Part shown: positions 46,101 to 57,366 of the stretch, piece after piece
How positions within the stretch are numbered: the first letter of the stretch is position 1
Layout: every line of letters starts with the position of its first letter
Assembly: GCA_028753945.1 (NCBI GenBank)
Contig: JAPNXP010000013.1
Span: 2,790,001 to 2,854,000, forward strand
Origin: Hexactinellida sp. DTS-2022
Lineage: Eukaryota; Porifera; Hexactinellida
Direction: 5' to 3'
DNA length: 64,000 nt
The notes under the pieces: model-generated
Databases searched by the model: none
What the model saw: only the letters and a program-made list of their open reading frames with translations
What the model was told of the DNA's origin: nothing
Translations under genes and position numbers: made by a program

Positions 46101-46503
46101 AAAATTTAAGCGAGTTATTCCTTGTATAATAAGACAAATCAATAAGTAAGATTTATGGTATTCATAACAAAAGGACAAGGGATACACCATACGAAGAACG
46201 AATAAAGTGGGTTGAATGAGCTATAAGGCATCCCCATTCACAGTGAAGGGAAATATATTCAAAAGATTACAAGGGATTTACGCCGTATTAATCTAATATG
46301 TATATTTACTGAGAAAGATTTATGCACCTGGCAATTAAGGGTCATGTTAAAAAGCAAATATATTTCAATGTTTACAATAAATTTCAAAGGAAACACCAGC
46401 TACGGAGACAAAATCTGGGGGGGGCGAGACCTATGCTGCCCCCCCCGATATTTTTCCCGGGGGGGCACGCCCCCCCCGCCCCCCCCGCAACGACGCCTAT
46501 GTA
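43188..46503 (-). mobile_element. Nearly complete autonomous-type hAT element
   Basis: The ends CATAGGCGTCG (43188-43198) and CGACGCCTATG (46493-46503) are exact complements. The flanks ttaggacc (43180-43187) and taagcacc (46504-46511) match at 6 of 8 bases, as expected for an aged 8-bp duplication. G-runs lie just inside both ends (ctgggggggg). It contains one transposase gene on the - strand and was inserted into an older HTH-domain fragment that continues right of 46504. Confidence 0.88.
43319..45960 (-). pseudogene. hAT transposase (TTF zinc finger, DUF4371-type), lightly damaged
   Basis: Part 1 (45960-~45080) has a TTF-type zinc finger (DTCHCAVCLW...HMGG) after a variable N-terminus. 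Its frame meets a TAA at 45148, continues NIWNLDFLISRFNED, then needs a shift near 45095 to enter part 2 (LKFMSPEIQNEI). Part 2 holds the hAT core: IMDETQDI (first Asp), GYEGAANMSG, and LCPTRWVMR. A GT-AG intron of 90 nt (43862-43951, CAAGCAG|GTTAGT ... TATGTAG|GTATTC) leads in phase to part 3, with the dimerisation block CEAERSFSMLRRLH. Where most hATs have GYDGAANMSG, this copy has Glu, so a catalytic Asp appears replaced. Inactive as read. Confidence 0.88.
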
Positions 46504-46504
46504 A

Positions 46505-46880
46505 GCACCCCATAAACAGAATGTCGATCAACAGTTCCTCCTGCGAGGCGAAGATTCATAATGAAGGTTCTGAGTACCACATCTAAATTTTCATCTAACA
46601 TCAATGGTCTCCCTCTCCTCGACGAAATTTGTATCAAGTCTGTGGGTCATTTTCTCTTCAATTCAGCACAAAATTTCGACAACCAACCTCTCGAGGTACT
46701 TTCATTCAAATGTGGGATATCTTTCTTGTAATGCTGAATAGCATTTGTTTTACCTACTTGATTCACCCAAATTGTAATCCTTAATTTGTCTTTTTCAGCA
46801 TAACTGCAGCGTTTGTTTTTTCCCTTTGGGATGATGAGTTGCTTAATTACTAGATCATATTGTTATTTTGGTATCCCGCT
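46505..46880 (-). pseudogene. Helix-turn-helix transposase N-terminal fragment
   Basis: The - strand reads CSYAEKDKLRITIWVNQVGK, then NAIQHYKKDIPHLNEST, then SRRGRPLMLDENLDVVLR and GGTVDRHSVYG before the hAT end at 46503. This is the paired HTH/CENP-B-like DNA-binding layout at the N-terminus of pogo-like or similar transposases. One stop (K-stop-PTDL) interrupts it. The catalytic domain is not found beyond the hAT insertion. Confidence 0.6.
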
Positions 46881-48184
46881 ATCTTCAGCCGAAGGAATCA
46901 CAAGCTCGTTTAATTATCTCCTGTAATATTGTTTCTTTGCTTCGAAAAATAGGCTAATATTGACTTTTCGCTATTCTAATTGGTAAGATACTATTATAAA
47001 ACATTGTTATTTGATTAGGTATCCTACTAGTTTAAATGAAGCAATCTAATTTGGATTATCGTGATTGTGAGAAATATTTATTACACGAATATGAATAATT
47101 GAATTTATTCAGGTAATTACCTACACAGTGAAGTCCTACAACAAAGTTAGCTACTTCTACGTAACAGCAGTCACTGTTACAACTTTCAATGGAAGCTCTC
47201 GATCATTAGTTTCACTTTCCGAAGAGTATTCGTCAGCATCCTTTTAATGAGTATTTCTTGCAAAATAACTTTCGTAGAATCAATATATTCCGTGTAATTT
47301 CTTCTAGAAATCCACAAGCAAAAACCTCCTTTAAGATGCATAAACCATCTGCATGCTCCATTGGACTGTAATAGAAATAGGATTTTCCAGACTACCTTGC
47401 AAAAGCGGAGAACTTCTAGGCTTCGCACACGATACTATTCCGAAATACAAGGACTGTTTTTTTAGTGCGTACCAAAATTATCGACGTATCTCTCTTGGAA
47501 TATGCCAAACTGTTGATATAGTCACTTCCCCGTTAATTTTGTTTGCCCAGCTACTGCGAATCTATCATGAAGATTATTATTCTCCTGGTTTAAGACTATC
47601 CCTTTCCCCAAATCGGTTTCCAGTCTAATTAATAGACATTGTATCCATGGCCGGATCATGAGCCTATGTGATCATAGGCTGGGTTGAATTAGGGGCCCCT
47701 TTCCCCCTTCAACCAAAATATGGATCACAAAATAACTTTGTTTAACTGTACGAGCCCTTCGGTTTCGGTCGCTTTCCCACAGATCGGTGCTGCACACCTC
47801 AAGTTAACGGCCGCTATGCGGCCTTACTCCTCATTAAACAATTGATTACATAGTTAGTAAATATTGTCTTAGTTAAATACATCCCTTTAACCATTTTCCA
47901 CACTTATAATTTGTTTACTTATAATATCCGTTGAAAGCTAAATTCTGTGTCGATTTTGAATTCTCTTTAATTTGTTTACCTATTTGTGTAAACGACAACA
48001 ATAAATATTCATATTACAAATAGAAATTGCGAATTTCGTGTTTAGCATACTTGTTTACCTATAATACCCGTTGAAAGCAAACTTCTAGGTTGATTTTGAA
48101 TGTTAATCTCGTAATCCAATTAACGGCTACCTCGCAGCCAGAATCGAGATCTAAACTTCTGAATATCTGTACGCTATTAATAAA
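46881..48184. other. Stretch without a supportable gene; MITE scraps
   Basis: 47,655-47,710 (catggccggatcatgagcct, then a gggccccttt-type motif) looks like one end of a hAT-like MITE. 47,790-47,835 is 'acggccgctatgcggcc'. Short open frames at 47.2-47.6 kb have no recognisable motif. Confidence 0.4.
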
Positions 48185-48476
48185 CTGGGGCGGCGCCAGA
48201 ACACCCCTTTTGGTGGGGGGGGTGGGGGCGAAAGGGGGCGGACCAATGCACTGGAGGGGCTCCCAAAATTCACATTCAAATCAAAATCGATATTTTTATT
48301 GACTATCTTAGTTAAATAATCTGTCCTATAATACAATACGGTGGAGCATCTCAGCAAAACAGCTAATTATGGACTCCCTGTCCAGGGCGTATAGCATTTC
48401 CGCATTAAAATTAATTACTCCTATATCACACAAGCGAGTTCCAGCCCCCCCGCGCCCCCTCCTCGCGCCGCCAACG
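48185..48476. mobile_element. hAT-type MITE with perfect TSD (GC-rich ends)
   Basis: 292 bp, ends CTGGGGCGGCGCCAG and (complement) CGTTGGCGGCGCGAG, flanked by ttaataaa (48177-48184, 48477-48484). Confidence 0.85.
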
Positions 48477-48879
48477 TTAATAAATTACTAATAGAACTAA
48501 CTAAACTGAAATCATGCTGGTGGACTCTGCATGTAATCACAAAACCTCAACATGTGCAGTTATTTTAATATGTGAATATTTCCAGTGAATTTAACGATAA
48601 TAATAATATTTATTTCCACGCGACGTCATGAACTCATTAATCGGTATACGTGTGTCTCATTTAATGTTGTCTTGCCATCTAAATTGTGGGCGAATCGGAA
48701 AACTAAGGAGGTGTTCACAAATTTGTCCATTTATGACGTCACAATCCCGTTTCTTCGTTTAGAAACCAATAGATCGTTATCAGCGTATAAAATTACCCCT
48801 GCATGCAAGTTTTCAAAATTCTAGAGCTTGTGGTCTTTCCTATTAATTCTGGACAATTACACAAACAAACAACAATCGT

Positions 48880-49261
48880 GATTTTAATACAGTGGATGCC
48901 GGTTGAAAATACTATTGGGGCATGGGGACCCGGCACATAGTTTTGAACTGCGCTCCCGAAACCTTTGATTAGTCCCGTGAGAGAAGGGGTAATTTCATAT
49001 GCACATTCCTTCAGGATCCTCCCAGGCAGTTCATCTGAACCACAATCTTTCGAAGGATCAATTGCTTTCAAAAGTTTTAACACCTCTTCGTCACAAGTCT
49101 GAATAAGTTGTGATCGATTATGTAGACTAGGCAAGGTGGCGAATAATGTTTGATCCTCTGCCTTGAGGAACACGGAGCAGAAAATTTTGTTAAACCGTTC
49201 GGTCTTCTCGATAGAACTAGAAGCTTTCTCTTGGTGCGCTTTACATGCGATTTGCATTTTA
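48880..49261 (-). pseudogene. LINE (non-LTR) reverse transcriptase linker fragment
   Basis: The - strand reads ACKAHQEKASSSIEKTERF, then NKIFCSVFLKAED, then EEVLKLLKAIDPSKDCGSDE and PGRILKECAYEITPSLTGL. This is the segment between endonuclease and reverse transcriptase in many non-LTR elements (FN..F..VF ... L..ID..K..G.D..P.RILKE). It is truncated at 49,261 by the gypsy sequence and decays towards 48,880. Confidence 0.75.
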
Positions 49262-49429
49262 TTACCGTCAGTTAAATTCAGCAACGATAAAGGACGCATA
49301 TGGTCGCGCGAACTCACAATCGATTTTGGACAAGCTTGAGGGGAAGCGATATTTCTCTTGTCTTGACGTTGCTAGCGCTTACTTGTGTGTACCTATGCAT
49401 AAGGCCGACATAGAAAAGACCGCATTCCA

Positions 49430-51293
49430 CAGTGTAGAAAATGGGCATAATAGGCAAAAATTTCACACAGATTATTTAGTCAATTATTATTTTCCTTATT
49501 ATACTTTAATATCAACGGATGAATAAAATGCAATTTTGAGCCATTAAACTGTAGAACTCAGTTAAGACGTACCACCTTGGGAGACAGGAAAATGTACGTA
49601 CTAACCGAGGTACGTCTTATCCGTATGCATAATCCACAAGTCGAAATAATGACTTGTTCAATAATGTGAATCGATGTATGGTATACAAGTATTTAACATA
49701 CTTAACGATATGATTAAAGTATTTTATTTGTCACCTACTCACTTAAACCAAATAATACCTGAGTTCTGCTGATAGTTTTCTAGAGTACGTACTAACCGAA
49801 TTAAAATACAGTACATACATTTTATTTAATTGGGAATATAAATTGGTACGTCTTATCCAAGGTACGTCTTATCCGAGTACGTATTAACCGAATCATTTAT
49901 AATGGATCAGATAGGAGGAAAATCGGTTATTAGAGAACAGTACGTAATGTCCGAGAGTACGTCTAAAGCCGAGTTCGTACTAAGCGAGTTCCACTGCACT
50001 GTAAATCTATTTTGGATAACAATTAAATTGTTGAAAAACCGCAAAAATATGTGCGAATTCGATTTGCTATTCTACATTCATTTTGCTCTTTTATCTAAAT
50101 TGAAGTAGTTTGCATGCTATAATATACCATAGACTGAGAAATTACAAGGATTACATTTAGATTCGATTGTTTGTGGAAACAATTTTCTAGCCAATGTTCT
50201 TCTGTTTTTTCAATTTGGGATCTCTGAATTTTTGCGGTGTGATAAGTGTTGCATCTTTTGGTTGAGGCAATTTGACAAAAAACTGCTTAGTGTGGACTCA
50301 ATCTATATATATTTTTTATTTGATTTTTAAGTGTTATTTGACCCGCCCAAGCCCGCCCAAACCAACATTTTGACGTGAAAAAATCGGCCTGATTTTAATT
50401 TTTTCCTTTGTGATTATTCAACACATTTGACTAATTTCCCTTTTACTTTACAGCTAACAATTATTAATCATAATTTAAATTCATATCGCTTATACATTTT
50501 AACAGATACTAGTGGCTATGGGTTAAAAATATTTCAGAAGAGTTTATGGAAGCATCTTACAAATATATGAAGCCATTTTATAAAAAATTAGCTCGCAACA
50601 CGTCATTTAAAGAGAATGTGCATGATACATCAGTTCGTATATAGGGTAATAGGGACCCTGTACTTGTATAAAATGGTTTCAGAGCTACAAAGGTATATAA
50701 AGATCCTACAAACTGCGTACAAGACACATTTTACATTAATTAACTTATGTAAAGCTATCAATAAATGTCAATTATTACTATATAGTTACTGAATTATTTG
50801 TATTAGCCTCCTAGGTATAATAACTTTGTTCTCCATAAAAATCTTAACATAAGGTAGAGTAGCTATTGCAGTGTCATACATAAGGCGTAGCCTCGAGTTA
50901 AATATTGGTATTATGTATTCTGAGACATCATAGGTAGGGCCTTTTGGGACGATTTTGATTATGTTTAATAGAAAATACTGATTCGGTGTAAATTATTGGT
51001 AGAACCATGGCTCTACCAACCTACCGAAGCCTACGCACATGATACACGATCAATTTTGCTAATTTGCATAAAATATAGAGTGATAAATATTTGATTATTA
51101 TTGACCCATATTAAATTTTTTTAATAATAAATGAATGATGATGTCATTTTCACATATTTTTAGTTGAGTTAGGAAAAAACTTATGATATTTTTGGTTTCT
51201 ACGGAGTCGATTTCCTATCTGTACTAATGCAACTTTTATGCGTACCATTATCGTAAATACCTATTACCCCTAATTGGCCATTTTGCCACACTG
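49430..51293. mobile_element. hAT-type element splitting the gypsy RT
   Basis: 1,864 bp, ends CAGTGTAGAAAATGGGCATA and (complement) CAGTGTGGCAAAATGGCCAA. The duplicated target gcattcca lies at 49422-49429 and 51295-51302, with one extra T at 51294. No transposase is recognisable. It contains an older-looking inverted-repeat segment at ~49,548-50,003. Confidence 0.85.
49548..50003. repeat. Inverted-repeat element with 'gtacgtctta' motifs
   Basis: The left end 'gtagaactcagttaagacgt' and right end 'aagcgagttccactgcac' are approximately inverted. Motifs 'ggtacgtcttatccg' and 'gtacgtactaaccgag' recur about eight times inside. It resembles a Tigger-type MITE, but the TA flanks are not clean. Confidence 0.6.
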
Positions 51294-53301
51294 TGCATTC
51301 CATACACCGAGAGGTTTATGCGAAATATTGGCATGCCGTTTGGCATGGTAAACTCAGGCGCTACTTTTCAGAGAGTTTTGGGTCGGACGTTACAGGGTAT
51401 CAAATTTGCGGAGAGTTACGTGGACGACGTCCTAATTTTTCCCGAGACGTTGAACAATCATATCGAACACCTACGAAGCGTTTTTCTCGGATCTTTGTCC
51501 TCTTCAATGGCTGAGACGTCAGTAGGATCCACGTCACAAGTATGCGCGATAGATTTAGGAGTTGGAGGCACTACCTTATCGAATAGAATATCGTCCGGGA
51601 AACCAGAACAAAACGGCAGACTATCTCAGCCGGGTTCCTCACCTCGACTGTAAAGACGGAGTGGTATATGATGCAGAATTTGAAGGCCATGTCGGACTGT
51701 ACATACTTGGCACATCAAACAGAATTCGGAGACGGATCGTCACGAAGCAAGTGGCAGATCCGGTGATGCAGAATGCTGTTCAACAGTTGCAGAACGAAGG
51801 GACTATTATGACAGGTCAACTATAAAGGGTTACGAATCATTTACGTCTTGACGGACAGATATTGTATTTCGATCATAGTAGTACCTTTGAATCAAAGGAA
51901 GGAGATACTGAGGGAAGTGCACGCACAAGGACATTTTGGCGCTGCAGGTAACCTTGACGCCCTAAGACGGAACTACTTTTGGTCAAAAATGGCAAGAGAT
52001 GCGAAACTGTTCTGTCAGGAATGCATAATATGTCAGCGAGTTAATCCATCGCGTCGATCGAGGGAACCAATAGAACCAATATCACTCGGAAAGGATTGTC
52101 CTGGAGCTACTATAGGGGTTAATATTGGAACGCTCCCATGGAGCGATGGCGAATATAGAAATTTTCTAGTGATTGTCGACCTCTTCACACGCCATGTTGA
52201 GTTAATGCCACTCACGACCAAACAGCTGGTAGTGTAATCGCTGCCTTTGAACAAGGTTGGATTTATAAGGGCCATGGCGTTCCTGAAATCGTGGTTACTG
52301 ACCAAGGTTCACAGCTCGATGGCTCCGAGTTCCGGAAGTTTTGTACACCTATAAATATTGATAAACGCCACACCACACCTTACCATCCGCAATGCGATGG
52401 TATGGCGGAAAGGAACGTCGGGTTCATCAAGCAAGTATTACTTTGTCTGATGTTGGATCGACAATTAGCTAAAGTTCTTGGCCTGCGTTACTTCAAGAGG
52501 CGAGCTTTCACTGTAACTGCATGGCAAATGCGTCCAGTAGAGTTTCACAGTATAAATTGACATACGGCAGACAACCTCGGTCACCCATAGACTTGTGGTG
52601 TAGAAACCTTGGAAGTGGTACTCAGAATTCACATGGTAAATACCTTTATGCGTTAAGTACGACACAGACAGAATTGCACGTCTTGGCAAAAGAAAACATT
52701 GAACGAACTTTAACAAAGGCTATGGAGTCGTTGAATGCTGGAAGGTCGAGTTCAGTAGTTGGAAAGGGAGACAAAGTGATGCTACGAAATTGGGCCAGAC
52801 ATGACTCTTTGGACCAGAGATACGAGGGACCGTACGAGGTCTTAAACAGAAAAGGACCTGATGTGAAGATCAAAATTCAGAGACAGCTCCGAAACAGAAC
52901 TGGGGGCGCTCGAATTCAGCATCGCACAAAATGGATCCATCTGGATAGGTGCAAAGTGTATCATGGTTCTTTAAGTGTCTTAGGTGCACCGGCTCTGGGA
53001 CAGGTAGACAATGAACGAGGGGAGGAGATAGCCTCCAACGAGGAGATGGTTATACAATTTACATAGATCCAAAATGAACAAGAAATTAGGGATGATTTGG
53101 ATAGTGATGCTGTAGTGGTTACCCAGGACATAAACCTGAAAGTTACGGAGGATGAGGCCAGTTTGATAAAGAGAAGGTATCCCGCAAGAAATAGAAGACC
53201 TAGGAAGTAATATGGAGAGGTAGTCTCATGGGATCAAGTCCCCAAGAGAGGTGCAAGAAAGTCGAGTGGGAAGAAAATACTTGATAGGCAAGAGATTAGT
53301 T

Positions 53302-53510
53302 AAAAGGGGGGTGATGTTAGAGATATTATAATAACATAGTTAGTAACATTGTTGTGAACCATAGCAGTAGTTAGTTAGAATCCACTTGAGATCTGTACAA
53401 CTTAGGTAGCTTTTAGTTAGTATCCAAGATTACTGAATTAGATTTCTATACTATTACTCACTTGTATTATTGAACTATATATATTGCTAACGAGCATCCG
53501 ATAGTACTTA
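53302..53510 (+). repeat. Polypurine tract and 3' LTR remnant of the gypsy element
   Basis: The purine run AAAAGGGGGG (53302-53311) is followed directly by TGATGTTAGAG. That is the usual junction of a gypsy polypurine tract and its 3' LTR. The LTR's right end is not identifiable; fold-back sequence begins by ~53,515. Confidence 0.65.
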
Positions 53511-53514
53511 TAAG

Positions 53515-53935
53515 ACATTTATGAAATATACATATCCCTGGCAACCGAGGAATGTGTCAACATTCAATTTATAATTTCAATATACGTATTCATTTAACTA
53601 TTCCTGGGCATCTTGAACATATATTACGCTATTTCGCACCCTAAATTGCGATTACTTAATCATATGACAGTGCCGTAGCCACCAATTAAAAGTGGTCAGG
53701 TTAGACCGGGCTGGATACAGTACCAACAGGACCAAGGGTTCAGGTTAACCTGTCCAACCAACCAAAAGTGGTCAGGTTGAAACCTGACCAACCTGACCAG
53801 TGGCTACGGCCCTGTATGATGAAATAGCACAATTCTGTAGCATGCTATTTATACCTTGATATCAATTTCCTATATAGTTATAGTACATTTATGACGTCTA
53901 TCATAACTAGTTATGGAGATAAATATAAATAACCA
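53515..53935. repeat. Fold-back family copy 3 (one arm)
   Basis: It matches one arm of the 41.68-42.69 kb palindrome (accgaggaatgtgtcaacat; ttgatatcaatttcctat) and is interrupted by the MITE at 53668-53814. It abuts the 5' end of P-element copy 2. Confidence 0.75.
53668..53814. mobile_element. hAT-type MITE (CAGTGCCGTAGCCAC ends)
   Basis: 147 bp, ends CAGTGCCGTAGCCAC and GTGGCTACGGCCCTG. The flanks tcatatga and tatgatga match partially. The unoccupied equivalent site in the 42.5-kb fold-back arm reads aatcaaatggtgatg. The interior repeats 'aaaagtggtcaggtt'. Confidence 0.85.
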
Positions 53936-55945
53936 TAGCATTCTATACATAAGGCAATGGTGCTGATTGATGGACTTGGACCAGGGATTGGTTAGGCCAG
54001 TCAAATCCGTAAAGCTTATTTACTGCTTGCATTTAGCATTGTGACCCTAAACTAACCATTATAATTCATTCTACACCAATTTGCACCAAAAATGGTACAT
54101 AGGAAGCAGGGTATATTATAAGCCCATTTTTTTATTCCTGGCCCATTTTTTAATTCCTATTTTCATTTTTTACTCCCTTGAATAGTGAGTTTTCATCGTC
54201 TGATATCCATTTCAAGACTCCATTTCTACCGAAAATCCATTTTTTTATTCCACGAAAACATTAAAAAACTTTTTTTTAATCCTTATAAAATACTCTGATA
54301 GGAAGGAATGTCGAAAACTTGTGATTATCTAATTTTTAAACAACCATAATATTTATATATTATTTTAATACGTAGTTTAAAAAAAAATTTAATCACTGTT
54401 AAATTCATTTTACGACACTTATCTTCATCAGAACGTTCCCCAACAGTACAATTCATTTGAAACTTCTAATAGCATGTCTTGTGTTGTCCCAGGCTGCAAG
54501 TCTAATTATAAAAGCCAAGATGAGTCTACCTCCGCATTTCATTTCCCAAGAGACCCGAAGTTATTTGAAGAATGGTTCAGGGCAATTCCACGGGCACGGA
54601 AGGAATATGAAACCAACAAGCAGATGAGGTAATTTACATTTCGCTATAGTTAATTAAACCCCCCCCCCCCTGAGGGGGGGATAGATGAAACCCTGGGTAA
54701 GTATCTATAATTTCAATTTATTGATTTCCATATTTACATTAGTTTATTTAGGTATACATTCATCATTTCAAACAAGATGACATCGAAAGGACCATATCCT
54801 ACAATGACGGGGTTCATACTGTTACAGTTTCTAGAGAGAGAATAACTCTGAAGAAGACAGCAGTACCCAGCATTTTCCCAACTGTCCTCCCTATCTTTCT
54901 GAATTTAATACCAAGCCAAAGAGACTATGCCTAGATGACAAAGTCGACTGCTGATGGAATCTGCATACTCCAAGAGCATAACTGACAACGAAGAAACGGT
55001 GGATAAGTTCCTAGTTAATTCACATTATGAGCTTCTTTCTAAGCTAAATTTAATCGACCTACCAAACGGCTGGATAACTAATGTGTCTAATAACACTCCT
55101 TTATTTTTTATAAAAATCGTTATTTTAGAAACCGGACCTTTCATCGACCGATCTGTATTAGTTAACGATGATTTGTACATCAAATCATTTTATAATAAAA
55201 ACGTCACCATTCCCATCTCGCGAATTTTTATTAATGACACTCGCCAAGTTGAGACCAACCTCGGATCAAGTAGATACATTATCACTTACTTCAAACTATT
55301 AACTCTCAAACTGAATGTTCTATTAACAACCATATAAAACTTGCTATCCATGAACTCGATAGTGCAATTAAGCTTGTTGATGGTGACTCGATAGACCTAG
55401 ACATAAATGATTTACATTGCAGTAGCGAATTTCTGAGTATTTCATTCCACTTTAGTTGAACAACTGAGAAATTTGATAAATGCTATAAGTCGTCGACGGT
55501 ACAATATTTTAACTCAACTAATTTCACTAAAAATTCATGGAATATCACCTGCATGTTACCGACTTATTCAATCATCCAATTGCTTAATCTTGCCTCACGA
55601 TAGAAATTTGATTGGTATAAATAACACTCTGGGTATTGAAGGTGATTACTTTCAAATTCTGAAGGAAAAACTTCTAAATTTAGCCATAGGGAACGCCATG
55701 TGTACTTTAAATGGACGAAGTTCACATCCGTAGTGATGCTTCATATAAAGGGGGTAAAGTCTTTGGGCGCCATCGACAACCCTAGCGACCCATCCACAAC
55801 TGTGTTTTCAATGATGATTTCCAGTCTTATGAAAAAGTTTTCTACCATTGTTCTTCTGATACCGTTAGGATCTTCATCCGCGGCTGATTTATATCCAATT
55901 ATTACAAAAACAATTGGAATGGTTAGAAAAAACCGAAAGTAATGG
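53936..55945 (+). pseudogene. P-element copy 2, 5' half, decayed
   Basis: Starts with the P terminal sequence (ATAGCATTCTATACATAAGG) and a leader matching 9.97-10.6 kb in inverse. At 54,475, MSCVVPGCKSNYKS opens a THAP domain that proceeds to NKQMR (54,630). A ~120-bp gap bounded by AGATGAG|GTAATT and TTATTTAG|GT resembles an intron. The continuation IHHFKQDDIERTISYNDG (54,752) is in a different frame from simple GT-AG splicing. Later pieces (RRYNILTQLISLKIHGISPACY; DIKGVKSLG-like) parallel the 30-33 kb transposase up to ~55,945. There P homology ends and MULE coding begins. Several stops. Confidence 0.75.
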
Positions 55946-55959
55946 TTAGAAAAAACCGG

Positions 55960-56880
55960 TTTTAACTGTACAAGAAAACTCAAAAGGCGAACAGTTCCTC
56001 CTTTACGACTCTGGCCCGGAGGTACAGCGAATCCTCATTTTCGGGACACAGCAAAACGTGGAGATGTTGCAGTTATCCCAGTTCTGGTTGGCTGATGAGA
56101 TATTTATGACAGCACCCACCCCATTCACACAGGTGTATGTGGTACGTGCATTGCGTGGTGGGCCTGACCCCATGAAGGATGGCCACTTATTACGTAGTCT
56201 TTTCGTGCTCCTACATAATAAAACAGACGTAACCTACACAAGGATGTGGCCACAAATTCAGCTCCTTTGTCCTGCTGCTCATCCCATTGAGATGATATTG
56301 GACTTTGAAAAAGTGTCTCTCATCAGTTTTGCACACTTCTGGCCTGATACACTGCTAAAATGTTCCTTTTTCCACCTAACGCAAAATGAATGGCGCAAGG
56401 TGTAGGCTGAGGGGATGCAAGCTGAGTACAATCTGCATGGAGATCTGGCTATAAGCATCCGACTGCTACCAGCTCTCGCTTTTGCTCCACCATCCCATGA
56501 ACGACATCTCTTCAAGGAGCTAGCTAGGCAGCTGCCGATGTCACAAGCAGCCGATCTGCTGGCATACTTTGAGGACACCTACATCGGACGCCAGCTCCCG
56601 AGCGGAACTTACCATGAGGCTCTATTTCCTATCGATCTGTGAAATTATTACATTATGACACCATTCGGACTACCTCGAACCACTAATGCTGTTGAGGCAT
56701 GGCATCGCTCCTTCAATTCAACCTTTGGATGTCATCATCCGAACATGTGGAAATTCATCACATCCCTGAAGCGGGAGCAGGGACTAGTCTAAGGACGACA
56801 TGCCAAGTTCGTCGCAGGAGCTCAGCCGTCCTTCAGGAGGAGGTGGCAAGCAACGAACAAGCATTAAAAACGTTGATTGT
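55960..56880 (+). pseudogene. MULE transposase remnant without RING finger
   Basis: Open from ~55,965 with ENSKGEQFLLYDSG. WLADEIF stands at the first-Asp block (usually DGTF). Next is MILDFEKVSL (second Asp), then CSFFHLTQNEWRKV (C..H motif) and TTNAVEAWHRSFN (Glu). Stops at 56,403, 56,640 and 56,790. More GC-rich than the flanks. This is a different MULE lineage from the RING-tailed copies. It directly follows the truncated P element, by insertion with loss of ends or by recombination. No terminal repeats found. Confidence 0.8.
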
Positions 56881-57013
56881 GAGCTATTATTTCCGGCCTG
56901 GATTGGCGTTCTTAAGCGGAGTACGCACCATTTTAGTTTGGGAACGCTTAAGGAGTCAAGATGTGATATGTAGTAAATCATCACTCAATTATTTATTTGT
57001 ATGTCCTTTGAAG

Positions 57014-57198
57014 CAGGCTTTCATCCAGGCAAAATTTCCCGCGCGCCTAGATTATAGTTTGAGCTCGCTCACACGCGCCTAAAATGCTCAATTGTATTAC
57101 GTCTATGGGAGCATCTCTCGAGTTTCGCGCGCCTAGAAAAGTTTCCTTTTGAAATTACGCGCCTGGAGGCGCGTCGCATACGCCTAGATGAAACTCTG
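57014..57198. mobile_element. hAT-type MITE with perfect TSD (CGCGCC-rich)
   Basis: 185 bp, ends CAGGCTTTCATCCAGGC and GCCTAGATGAAACTCTG, flanked by ctttgaag (57006-57013, 57199-57206). The interior repeats 'cgcgcgcctag'. Confidence 0.92.
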
Positions 57199-57223
57199 CT
57201 TTGAAGTATTTTATTATACATAT

Positions 57224-57366
57224 TACTTATATGGAGCTCAGTTACTGGTAATTGAACTGCCATATAAGGAAGTTTTTGAATTATAAAAGAACCATAACCT
57301 CAGAAATTAAATTTAGACATAAATAAAAACCACTTCAGTTACCAGTAACTCAGCTCCATATAAGTA
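57224..57366. mobile_element. Short TA-rich MITE with 28-bp TIRs
   Basis: The ends TACTTATATGGAGCTCAGTT and the complement share ~28 bp including 'actggtaa'. Total 143 bp. The outer TA may be the target duplication (Tc1/mariner-like). Confidence 0.75.

Larger units (their letters stand above)
49262..53310 (+). pseudogene. Ty3/gypsy retrotransposon remnant (RT, RNase H end, integrase)
   Basis: The 5' piece (49,262-49,429) is the start of reverse transcriptase (YRQLNSATIKDAY, SCLDVASAY). It is cut by a hAT element and resumes at 51,295. There IGMPFGMVNSGATFQ and the catalytic YVDD (~51,417) follow. An internal deletion near 51,490 removes most of the connection and RNase H. After that come ADYLSRVPHLD, the integrase HHCC motif (CQECIICQ), VTDQGSQLDGSEF (second Asp) and DGMAERNVGFIK (Glu). 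The first integrase Asp appears changed (IGVNIGTLP). Frames shift at ~52,231 and ~52,500. The C-terminal integrase region runs to 53,066. gag, protease and a 5' LTR are absent. Confidence 0.85.

Noticed and set aside
46322-46586. Open frames with Gly/Pro runs near 46.4 kb
   Set aside because: They translate the poly-G/poly-C end of the hAT element and have no protein features.
48180-48357. Open frames rich in Pro/Gly near 48.2 kb
   Set aside because: They lie across the GC-rich end of a MITE with a clear 8-bp duplication.
54630-54750. Ordinary GT-AG intron in P copy 2
   Set aside because: Splicing AGATGAG|GT ... TTTAG|GT does not place HHFKQDDIE in frame with the THAP start, so I left it as intron-like only.
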